Shown here: positions 1 through 5,103 of the stretch, one piece after another
Layout: the number at the start of each line of letters is the position of its first letter
Numbering within the stretch: the stretch's first letter is position 1
Source: an uncultured Gemmobacter sp.
GTDB lineage: Bacteria > Pseudomonadota > Alphaproteobacteria > Rhodobacterales > Rhodobacteraceae
NCBI GenBank assembly: GCA_937983495.1
Contig: CALKAA010000488.1
Location: 1-5,450 of the forward strand
Length of the DNA stretch: 5,450 nt
Reading direction: 5' to 3'
The notes under the pieces: model-generated
Told to the model about the DNA's origin: nothing
What the model saw: only the letters and a program-made list of their open reading frames with translations
Database searches by the model: none
Position numbers and translations under genes: made by a program

Positions 1-2
1 CC

Positions 3-575
3 GGAACGGGCAAGAGCGCCTGGGCCCGCCACCTCGCGCGGCAACTGGGCCTGCCGGTCATCGAGAAGCGGGCCTCGGACCTGCTGTCGATGTGGGTCGG
101 CGGCACCGAGCAGGCGATTGCCCGCGCCTTCGCGGATGCCCGGGCCGAGGGGGCGCTGCTGATCTTCGACGAGGCCGACAGCCTGCTCGCCGACCGGCGC
201 AATGCTGTCCGTCAGTGGGAGGTGAGCCAGGTCAACGAGATGCTGACATGGATGGAGAGCCATCCGCTCCCCTTCGTCTGCACCACCAACCTGGCGGAAC
301 ACCTCGACCCGGCGACACAGCGGCGCTTCACCTTCCGCATCCGGTTCGACTGGCTGCGCCCGGATCAGCTGCTGCTTGCCTGGGCCGCGCACTTCGCGGC
401 GTCGGTCCCGGCAGAAGTCGCGGCGCTGGATCGGCTGGCCCCAGGCGACTTCGCCAATGTCGCACGCCGGATCCGCGCCCTTGGTCAGGACGACACGGCG
501 ACCATTCTCGGCGAACTGCGGCGCGAATCCGCGGCGAAGGAGGGCGCGGCTCGGCCCATCGGCTTTGGCCGTTGA
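3..575 (+). CDS. AAA+ family ATPase, 5' end cut off by the window
   Basis: The last 190 residues of an ATPase are present; the start lies left of the window, so coding is open from the first in-frame codon at base 3. The visible part begins with GTGKS, the end of a Walker A (P-loop) motif. Walker B follows as LLIFDEADS, with D56 and E57 of the visible part. CTTN fits sensor 1 and the adjacent QRRF fits an arginine-finger position. A later GDFANVARRIR stretch fits the helical lid of an AAA+ module. These motifs support ATP binding and hydrolysis, probably in a ring assembly. The substrate cannot be told because the N-terminal domain, which would define it, is missing. Internal ATG codons such as base 90 fall after the P-loop and are not credible starts. 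GC is high, like the following gene. The stop codon sits inside a perfect inverted repeat, and the WYL regulator gene begins 51 bases later on the same strand. Confidence 0.88.
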   Translation, partial: GTGKSAWARHLARQLGLPVIEKRASDLLSMWVGGTEQAIARAFADARAEGALLIFDEADSLLADRRNAVRQWEVSQVNEMLTWMESHPLPFVCTTNLAEHLDPATQRRFTFRIRFDWLRPDQLLLAWAAHFAASVPAEVAALDRLAPGDFANVARRIRALGQDDTATILGELRRESAAKEGAARPIGFGR

Positions 576-600
576 CCGGGTGCGCCTGCAACGGCCAAAG
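563..600. repeat. Perfect 12-bp inverted repeat / hairpin between ATPase and WYL genes
   Basis: CTTTGGCCGTTG at 563-574 is exactly complementary to CAACGGCCAAAG at 589-600, with a 14-base spacer. The left arm contains the last codons and part of the stop of the ATPase gene, so its sequence is also constrained by coding. No T-run follows, so it is not a standard intrinsic terminator. It lies 14 bases before the ribosome-binding site of the WYL gene. It could be an operator for that regulator, an mRNA structure at the gene junction or a processing site; an operator is my preferred inference. Confidence 0.6.
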
Positions 601-626
601 TCGCAGCGAGGGGCAAAGGAGGCATC

Positions 627-1577
627 ATGCGCTATTCCCGTCAGGAGGATCTGCTGCGGCTGGCTGTGATGATGCAGGGCTCGGCCGAAGGTGTGTCGAT
701 CGCCGACATCGAACAGACCTTCGGCGTCTCCCGGCGCACGGCAGAGCGGATGCGCGATGCCGTGCTGCGCGCCTTCCCCCAGCTCGAGGAGCGTCCGGGC
801 GAGAACGGCCAGAAATACTGGCGCTTTCCAGCTGGCACGCTGGGAAAGATGGTGGAACCCACCATCGACGAACTGACGGCCGGGCACCGGGCCGCTAGCA
901 TCGCACGGCGCGAGGGCGACCTCGACACCGCCGAAACGCTGGAACGGCTGCTGTCCAAGGTGCAGGCGATGTTCCGCGAGGACCGCCGCCGTCGCGTCGC
1001 TGCCGACCTCGAGGCGCAGCTGATGGCCGATGGCGTCGCCTTCCGCCCCGGTCCTCGCGAACGCATTGACCCCGACATCCTGCGCAAGCTGCGCGAGGCG
1101 ATTCTTGCCGGGGCGATGATCTCGGCCGACCACCGCGCCCGTGCTTCGGGCAAGCTGTCGCGCGACACCCGGCTTGGCCCGATCGCCATGCTGTTCGGTG
1201 AGGGTCGGCAATACCTGCTGGCTTGGAGCGAATACCAAGACGACCTGCGCCTGTTTGCCTTGGCCGGCTTTGAGCGCATCGCGTTGGAGGATGACATCTA
1301 TGAGCGCCCCGAGGGCTTCGACCTGCAGGACTGGCTGGCCGAAAGCTTCGGCATCTGGCGCGAAGAGCCGCAGGACGTGGAATGGCGCTTTCTGCCCGAA
1401 GTCGCGGACGAGGCGGCGACCTATGTCTTTCATCCGAAGCAGGAAACGGAGCGGCTGCCCAACGGCTCGCTGGTGGTGCGGTTCCGGGCTGGCGGGCGGC
1501 AGGAAATGGAATGGTATGTGGCCAGATGGGGGGAGAATGTGGAAGTCGTATCAAAAGGAAACCTGAATGATATGTGA
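627..1577 (+). CDS. WYL-domain transcriptional regulator with N-terminal HTH
   Basis: This is a 316-residue protein with the layout of WYL regulators. Residues about 1-55 form a DeoR/winged helix-turn-helix type reader, with the recognition-helix-like stretch VSRRTAERMRDAV at 34-46. A linker rich in charged helices follows. The WYL core is around residues 165-225, with GPIAMLFGEG then QYLLAW, so the eponymous Trp is Gln195 here while Tyr196 and Leu197 are kept. A C-terminal WCX-like part ends near EWYVARWGENVEVVSKGNL. Such proteins bind DNA as dimers and sense nucleic acid or nucleotide ligands; BrxR and CapW are examples that repress anti-phage loci. The start is fixed by AAAGGAGG at 615-622, four bases before the ATG. 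Codon use and GC match the upstream ATPase rather than the downstream pair. It could regulate itself, the ATPase gene or the two genes that follow 32 bases later. Family assignment is firm; the target is inferred. Confidence 0.88.
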   Translation: MRYSRQEDLLRLAVMMQGSAEGVSIADIEQTFGVSRRTAERMRDAVLRAFPQLEERPGENGQKYWRFPAGTLGKMVEPTIDELTAGHRAASIARREGDLDTAETLERLLSKVQAMFREDRRRRVAADLEAQLMADGVAFRPGPRERIDPDILRKLREAILAGAMISADHRARASGKLSRDTRLGPIAMLFGEGRQYLLAWSEYQDDLRLFALAGFERIALEDDIYERPEGFDLQDWLAESFGIWREEPQDVEWRFLPEVADEAATYVFHPKQETERLPNGSLVVRFRAGGRQEMEWYVARWGENVEVVSKGNLNDM

Positions 1578-1641
1578 CCGGAAATCTCAAGGCATGACGG
1601 GGGTGGGTAATGTTTCATGCGATAAACGCAAGAAAAGCTAG
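1567..1641 (+). CDS. Possible 24-codon leader ORF overlapping the nuclease start
   Basis: An ATG at 1567 opens a 24-codon frame ending at TAG 1639-1641. It has a good ribosome-binding site, AAAAGGA at 1553-1559, with seven bases of spacing. The frame overlaps the last codons of the WYL gene and the first ten codons of the nuclease gene, whose own Shine-Dalgarno is only G-rich. The peptide is basic near its end (DKRKKS). It may be chance or a translational coupling leader; there is no protein-level support. Confidence 0.2.
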   Translation: MICDRKSQGMTGVGNVSCDKRKKS

Positions 1642-2356
1642 GCTCGATCGGGTGATAGACGGCGTTGGAAAGCAGCCGCGCGAGGATTTGATAACCTCGG
1701 CGCTGTTTGGCACGATCCAGTTTCTTTCCGCACCTGCGCAGAAGTTGGCACTGAAGGCACTGATCGGTCAGGAATTGCGTGGTGACGCAGAAATCTTTCT
1801 CTGGCCGTATCTGAGGCACCCGGAAGAAAATGCAGAGCCGGATGTGGTCCTGAGAATTCGCACTGATGATGGCCCTGCCTATTGGATCGTGGAGGTGAAG
1901 TGGGGCGCACCTCTCGGTGATGAGCAAGTCGGTCGTGAAGTCCGGACACTTCGTGATGGCGAATGTCTCCGCGGCGGCCTGCCCGCTGAAAATCGGAACG
2001 TGATTGGCTATACTCTGCTCGGAGCGGAGATGAAGCATACGGAAGCCATGCAGGTAGCCGAGGGAGAGTTTTCCAAACTGACATTCCATAGCCTGACATG
2101 GCCAGCGGTAACAGAGCGGCTGCGCCGTCTGTCCACCGAAAAAAATGACGATCCCGGATTGATTTCGTGGACCAGAACGGCTGAAGATTTTCTCAGGGGC
2201 ACTCCGAAGGGAAGTGTGCTGGGATCATGGCCTCCTGATATCATGATGCCGCCGGCCGCAAGTTTTACTTTCGCAGCAGGCAGGCAGTTTGATCCCGGAA
2301 ATGCGGTCGGATCAGTACCTGCAGCGCAATTCAATTTTACCGAGAGGCACAAATGA
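1610..2356 (+). CDS. PD-(D/E)XK nuclease-like protein
   Basis: The 248-residue product carries what looks like a complete PD-(D/E)XK core: Glu25 in the first helix (REDLITSALFG), Asp78 in EPDVVLRI, Glu95 and Lys97 in WIVEVKWG, and Gln106 in the next helix (DEQVGRE). This is the metal-dependent fold of many restriction enzymes, recombination nucleases and phage-defence effectors. The conserved set suggests it is active, but the substrate is unknown. Residues about 190-248 form a tail rich in Pro, Gly, Ala and Phe that does not look like the core. The start is the only one possible close by, because an in-frame TGA lies at 1595-1597; its Shine-Dalgarno is weak (GGGGGTGGG at 1599-1607). It begins 32 bases after the WYL stop, and its stop overlaps the next start in ATGA. 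GC is visibly lower than in the upstream genes, suggesting separate acquisition. I recognise the fold, not a named family. Confidence 0.72.
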   Translation: MFHAINARKARLDRVIDGVGKQPREDLITSALFGTIQFLSAPAQKLALKALIGQELRGDAEIFLWPYLRHPEENAEPDVVLRIRTDDGPAYWIVEVKWGAPLGDEQVGREVRTLRDGECLRGGLPAENRNVIGYTLLGAEMKHTEAMQVAEGEFSKLTFHSLTWPAVTERLRRLSTEKNDDPGLISWTRTAEDFLRGTPKGSVLGSWPPDIMMPPAASFTFAAGRQFDPGNAVGSVPAAQFNFTERHK

Positions 2357-2940
2357 CCACTGACGAAGCCATCTGGCAATCTGCCCAGAATCTGTTGAGA
2401 TCTTCCGAAAACCTCGACAAGCTCTGCGAGGCATTCAGTGTGATCGAATGCGACGAGAAGAAACTTGTTATAGAGCATTCTGATGAAGGTTCTCAGGATA
2501 GTGGATGGATATATCCGGTCTGGGAGGCTTATTACAAAGTCAGGCAGGCACCAAACGGGAAAAAGAAGGATGTCGGTTGGATAACTCTGGCCATCCAGCT
2601 TACCTGCGACGTTGGCGTTGAGGGCGACTGGCAACACGGAAAACGCGCCAAGGTTCTTGCGGCGTATGCGCCGTCCAGAGATTTTGAGGACGCATGGGGG
2701 TTTGATAGCGAAGGCCCCAACTCGTCAGGCTATATCGAGGAGTGCGTCACCGACGAGTATCGCTGGCTTCACTCAGACGAGGTAAGCTGGCTTTTCGCAG
2801 TTCCCCTTGATGCCCTGATCAGCACGGATGATGTGGAAAAATATATTACCACGCCGATGCGGCGACTTGTGGAAGGCGAAAACCCTGTTGAGGTGCTTGG
2901 AGCGATTCGCGAAAAGCTGTGTCTGCCGCCGCGCCCCTAA
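2353..2940 (+). CDS. Unrecognised acidic protein coupled to the nuclease gene
   Basis: This is a 195-residue protein I do not recognise. It is soluble and acidic overall, with no signal peptide or membrane segment. It looks mixed alpha/beta: helix at residues about 3-27, strands around KKLVIEH and GWITLAIQL, a Trp-rich middle and a helical C-terminus (EVLGAIREKL). No catalytic motif stands out. Its ATG shares bases with the TGA of the nuclease gene (ATGA, 2353-2356), and GAGAGG at 2342-2347 serves as ribosome-binding site, so translation is probably coupled and the two products are likely made together. Low GC, about 40-50% in sampled lines, matches its partner and contrasts with the flanks. 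It could be a binding partner, specificity subunit or inhibitor of the nuclease; none of these is shown by the sequence. The coding call is good because the frame fills the space between the overlap and a strong hairpin. Confidence 0.72.
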   Translation: MTTDEAIWQSAQNLLRSSENLDKLCEAFSVIECDEKKLVIEHSDEGSQDSGWIYPVWEAYYKVRQAPNGKKKDVGWITLAIQLTCDVGVEGDWQHGKRAKVLAAYAPSRDFEDAWGFDSEGPNSSGYIEECVTDEYRWLHSDEVSWLFAVPLDALISTDDVEKYITTPMRRLVEGENPVEVLGAIREKLCLPPRP

Positions 2941-2989
2941 GCTATCGTCGCCGGATCGGGACATCGCGCCCGGTCCGGCAGACGACAGC
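2941..2989. terminator. Long GC-rich hairpin right after the nuclease/partner pair
   Basis: Immediately after the stop codon, GCCGGATCGGG at 2950-2960 pairs with CCCGGTCCGGC at 2969-2979 (11 pairs with one G-T wobble). The stem continues outward through TCGTC/GACGA, with one bulged A, and GCT/AGC. It ends the plus-strand transcription unit and faces the convergent phosphoesterase gene. No uridine run follows, so it may act as an mRNA 3' stabiliser or a Rho-assisted terminator rather than a classical intrinsic one. Confidence 0.5.
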
Positions 2990-3074
2990 CTGATCTGTGT
3001 CCGGTTTCGCGATTTGATTTCTGGTTCCAATTTCTTCGCCCCTCGCAGCCCTTTTTGCTGCTAACATAGGTCGA

Positions 3075-3635
3075 TCATTCTGCGACCGTCTCCACACCCT
3101 CAGCCATCTGATGCAAACGAGACGGAGGCAGCATCAATGCCTCCAACTCTGCCTGATCCGGGGTGACCGGCGCAAAATCCCACTGATCAACGCCGACATT
3201 CACCTGACCCTCGGCACCGCGCCAGCGGGTGTGGACATGACCGAAAAGCTGGATCGCTCCGGCCCGCGCGCCGTTCCAGGTGACAAGCGGATAGTGGCAC
3301 AGGACAAAGCGGCGCTCTCCGATGCCTATCTCGACCAGATCGTGAACCGATGCCCATGGCAGCGCGCGAACCAGCCAGTCGGGATCGTGATTGCCGCGCA
3401 CCAGATGTTTCCGCCCCGGCAGCGCGGCAAAACCCGCCTGCGCGGCCATGCGTCCGGCGTCGGACTCGCAGGCGGCGAAGTCTCCGATGATCCACAGGTC
3501 GTCATCGGGTCCAACCACGGCCGCACGAGCAATCATCGCGGCGTCCATCGCCTCAACCGAGGCAAAGGGCCGGTCGAAGAAGCGCCGCACCGGGTCATCC
3601 GCGAAATGGGTGTCGGCAGTGAAGAAATGGGCCAT
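3075..3635 (-). CDS. Calcineurin-like metallophosphoesterase
   Basis: The 186-residue product has every motif of the two-metal phosphoesterase fold in order: DTH (Asp8, His10), GD (Gly51-Asp52), GNHD (81-84), the isolated His114 in LCHYPLVTW, and GHVH (132-135). It ends with NVGVDQWDFAPV, typical of small bacterial members of the COG4186 type as I recall them. It should hydrolyse phosphate esters in the cytoplasm; the substrate is unknown, and nucleotides or RNA-end phosphates are possible for this superfamily. The start at 3635 is chosen because AAGGAG lies five bases upstream (3641-3646 on the opposite strand) and the protein then begins MAHFFTADTHF as expected. A longer frame to 3722 adds 29 residues that do not fit the family. 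High GC matches the ATPase and WYL genes, not the adjacent low-GC pair, with which it is convergent. It appears to be transcribed alone. Confidence 0.88.
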   Translation of the reverse strand: MAHFFTADTHFADDPVRRFFDRPFASVEAMDAAMIARAAVVGPDDDLWIIGDFAACESDAGRMAAQAGFAALPGRKHLVRGNHDPDWLVRALPWASVHDLVEIGIGERRFVLCHYPLVTWNGARAGAIQLFGHVHTRWRGAEGQVNVGVDQWDFAPVTPDQAELEALMLPPSRLHQMAEGVETVAE

Positions 3636-3965
3636 GCGTTCTCCTTGGGGCAGGGCGGGGTGGCGTAGGTACGGTAACCTGCATCGGGGGCGTTGCCATG
3701 CCAAGATGAGGTCGTAATGCACCCGTTTCCTGCGCCAAGGAGGTTATGGCGCTTTGAGCGTGCAGGAAACCGCATAGGCCCCGTTCTCCTGATGTGCACA
3801 ATTGTGCTCATCTCGCCGTGGGACAGACCGGAGCTTGCCGTGCGATGATCCCTGCGCAGCGAATCCCTGCCGCTTTTTGAAACTGTGAATCCGTGAACCG
3901 GGCCGGGCATGGTGCTGCGGTCGAGGCGTCTGGTGCTTCCCGCATGGCAATGCCCGGCCCGGTAT
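3636..3965. other. Gene-free stretch between phosphoesterase and lysis module
   Basis: About 330 bases carry no gene I can support on either strand. The short frames crossing it either run into the phosphoesterase gene in the wrong frame or overlap the palindromic sequences. It does contain the ribosome-binding site of the phosphoesterase, a 22-bp near-palindrome at 3791-3812 and an extended inverted repeat at 3893-3969. No tRNA cloverleaf and no clear promoter boxes were seen. Confidence 0.6.
3791..3812. promoter_or_regulatory. Near-perfect 22-bp palindrome, candidate operator
   Basis: The core GCACAATTGTGC at 3796-3807 is a perfect 12-bp palindrome. After one T-T mismatch on each side, the symmetry continues with GATG at 3791-3794 and CATC at 3809-3812. 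This size and symmetry suit a dimeric regulator. It lies 156 bases upstream of the phosphoesterase start and downstream of the lysis genes, so the phosphoesterase promoter is the obvious candidate target. The regulator is unknown. Confidence 0.45.
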
Positions 3966-3969
3966 TCAC
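3893..3969. repeat. Extended inverted repeat at the end of the lysis module
   Basis: CCGGGCCGGGCAT at 3898-3910 is exactly complementary to ATGCCCGGCCCGG at 3950-3962. Beyond a two-base bulge the pairing continues with GTGAA (3893-3897) and TTCAC (3965-3969), and inside the loop TGCGG (3916-3920) can pair with CCGCA (3940-3944). The right arm includes the stop codon of the outer-spanin-like gene, so on the minus strand it would fold at the 3' end of the lysis transcript. No T-run directly follows on the minus strand. It may be a terminator-like structure or the trace of an element end. Confidence 0.55.
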
Positions 3970-4208
3970 CTGCAGGCCCGCGCCTGATCGCGCAGGACGG
4001 CGTAATCGCTCATCATCCGCACCAGCACGGCTTCTTCCGGCATCGCCTCGACCTCGACCGCAGCGCGGGTCTGCTCGGCGGTGCTGTATTCCACCACCGG
4101 CGGGCAAGGGGCACTGTCAGAACCTGCCGTCGCGCAGCCGCTCAGCCAGAGCATCGCGATCAGGGGGGCGGCGGCTGGCGGCATCGAGCATCTGGCGGTG
4201 GATGGCAT
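3966..4208 (-). CDS. Small lipoprotein, probable outer-membrane spanin (Rz1-like)
   Basis: The 80-residue product has a short N-region, a hydrophobic stretch and a lipobox LSGC at residues 22-25, so it should be cleaved and lipidated at Cys25, leaving a mature protein of about 56 residues. The mature part starts with Gly/Ser/Pro-rich sequence including PCPP (34-37), then a helical segment. Cys35 and Cys79 are extra cysteines that could form a disulfide. Phage outer spanins are small Pro-containing lipoproteins that join an inner spanin across the periplasm to fuse the membranes at the last lysis step. The start at 4208 has AGAGAGAG just upstream; ATGs at 4253 and 4184 have weaker context. The gene overlaps the end of the inner-spanin-like gene by 92 bases in another frame, the arrangement known for Rz/Rz1. 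Role is inferred from lipobox, size, overlap and context, not from recognised homology to a named spanin. Confidence 0.62.
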   Translation of the reverse strand: MPSTARCSMPPAAAPLIAMLWLSGCATAGSDSAPCPPVVEYSTAEQTRAAVEVEAMPEEAVLVRMMSDYAVLRDQARACR

Positions 4209-4362
4209 GGTTTCTCTCTCTGGCTTCAAGGCGTTCGGCGGCGCGCCCGGCACGCTCCCCGGCGCGGCGCAGATTCAGCAGGAACAGCAGGGTCGTCGCC
4301 GCTCCGAGGATCAGGCCCAGCGCCTTGCGCGCCGGGCCGCGGGTGAAGAGCCAGCCGATCAT
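4117..4362 (-). CDS. Small membrane/coiled-coil protein, probable inner-membrane spanin (Rz-like)
   Basis: The 81-residue product has one N-terminal membrane segment at about residues 14-31, preceded by positive residues (R8, R12, K13), then a charged Ala/Arg/Glu-rich helix at 32-62 suited to coiled coil. This N-in, C-out topology is that of phage inner spanins. Its ATG overlaps the endolysin stop (ATGA, 4359-4362), so it is translationally coupled to that gene, and the lipoprotein gene overlaps its 3' end. At about 50 periplasmic residues it is shorter than lambda Rz, so spanning the periplasm would depend on the partner or on multimers. An alternative is an unrelated phage membrane protein; the gene order makes the spanin reading the better one. 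Confidence 0.65.
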   Translation of the reverse strand: MIGWLFTRGPARKALGLILGAATTLLFLLNLRRAGERAGRAAERLEARERNHAIHRQMLDAASRRPPDRDALAERLRDGRF

Positions 4363-5033
4363 CTCTGGCCCCGCTTCCAGTCGTCGAGCCGGGCGTGGAT
4401 GGTGACCGCGATGCCGATCAGCGCGATGGCGATCAGCACCCAGCGCAGCGTGTCGAGGTAGGGCACCAGCGGCTGGATGGTGGACTGGGTCTCGGCGAGA
4501 ACGTCCTGCAGTACCTCGACCCCAGCTGCGCCGACCGTGGCGGCACCGGCCGCCCCGCCGCCACGTAGCGTGCGGCTTGCCGACAGCACTTCGCGCGCCA
4601 GTGGCAGTTCAGGTGCAAAAGGCACCGGCCGCGCCGGGAACGGATCGCCCCACGAACGAGCGGGCCCAAGGTCGATGTGCATGAAGCCGGAGCGGGGATA
4701 ATACCCGAACCCCAGGAAGCCAACCGCCCGCGCTGCTACCTCGAAGGCTGCGGGATCATGGTTCGCCATGGCGATGTCGAAGGCCGTTCCCTGCATGTGC
4801 TTCGAGGCAGGGGCCCCGCCGACGGCGCGGTTGTGTTCGGGGCTGCGATAGGCAGAGCGGACGATCAGCGGCTTGCCCAACCGGTCGCGCAGGGCCTGCA
4901 GCTTGTCCATGGCTTCGGTGTTGATCTTGATCGCGCCGGTGCCGCGGCAGGCGATCTCGGCGGCCGAGAAATTCGGCCAGCGCCAGGCGTGCGCGGGAAC
5001 GTCGCGCCAGTGGGGGTAGGTGAGGGTGGGCAT
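4359..5033 (-). CDS. M15-type peptidase endolysin with C-terminal membrane segment
   Basis: The 224-residue product is a zinc D-Ala-D-Ala-type peptidase of the M15 family, which cuts peptide cross-links or stems of peptidoglycan. The zinc motif SKHMQGTAFD gives His79 and Asp86, and the third ligand is His119 in FMHIDLG; the preceding RSAYRSPEHNRAVGG (59-73) is also typical. The enzyme domain covers about residues 1-135. A Gly/Ala-rich linker at 157-172 leads to one hydrophobic segment at about 197-214 and a basic tail. There is no N-terminal signal peptide. The start at 5033 is preceded by GGAG six bases upstream; a TTG four codons earlier lies within that ribosome-binding site. It follows the candidate holin gene after a terminator-like hairpin and overlaps the next gene by ATGA. 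The C-terminal membrane anchor is unusual compared with plain soluble endolysins. Enzyme family is firm; phage lysis role comes from context. Confidence 0.85.
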   Translation of the reverse strand: MPTLTYPHWRDVPAHAWRWPNFSAAEIACRGTGAIKINTEAMDKLQALRDRLGKPLIVRSAYRSPEHNRAVGGAPASKHMQGTAFDIAMANHDPAAFEVAARAVGFLGFGYYPRSGFMHIDLGPARSWGDPFPARPVPFAPELPLAREVLSASRTLRGGGAAGAATVGAAGVEVLQDVLAETQSTIQPLVPYLDTLRWVLIAIALIGIAVTIHARLDDWKRGQR

Positions 5034-5048
5034 GGGATTCTCCAAATG

Positions 5049-5070
5049 AAAAACCCGCCTCGGGGGCGGG
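5049..5070 (-). terminator. Intrinsic-terminator-like hairpin upstream of the endolysin gene
   Basis: On the minus strand, CCCGCC, a five-base loop and GGCGGG are followed directly by five T residues (opposite the A-run at 5049-5053). This is a textbook Rho-independent terminator shape, placed between the small membrane-protein gene and the endolysin gene, with the endolysin ribosome-binding site starting a few bases after the T-run. It may reduce read-through into the lysis genes. Confidence 0.65.
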
Positions 5071-5103
5071 GGATGTGGTCGTGGTGGTGCGGTCGCTTGC
5101 CTG

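Noticed and set aside
641..1297. Long minus-strand frame opposite the WYL gene, 218 codons
   Set aside because: Composition is Ser/Arg-rich, as expected from the complement of a high-GC gene; it has no domain and the plus strand has a clear protein family and ribosome-binding site.
1430..2637. Two long minus-strand frames (1430-2089 and 2008-2637) opposite the nuclease pair
   Set aside because: They overlap each other and cross the gene junctions, show no recognisable motif, and the plus strand has a coherent catalytic core and an ATGA overlap.
1562..3004. Similar short sequences near both edges of the low-GC pair (CCTGA...GTGACCGG at 1562-1581 and CCTGATCTGTGTCCGG at 2989-3004)
   Set aside because: The match needs a four-base gap and two mismatches; this is too weak to call a target-site duplication or attachment site.
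3045..3061. GCAGC/GCTGC with a T-run in between
   Set aside because: The T-run is in the loop, not after the stem, and the stem is only five pairs, so it is not a convincing terminator on either strand.
3636..3722. Upstream extension of the phosphoesterase to an ATG at 3722
   Set aside because: The extra 29 residues precede the normal family start, and AAGGAG is correctly spaced to the ATG at 3635.
3533..3910. Minus-strand frame through the gene-free stretch, with an AGGAGA before an ATG at 3775
   Set aside because: It runs deep into the phosphoesterase gene in the wrong frame and overlaps the palindrome and part of the inverted repeat; the product looks random.
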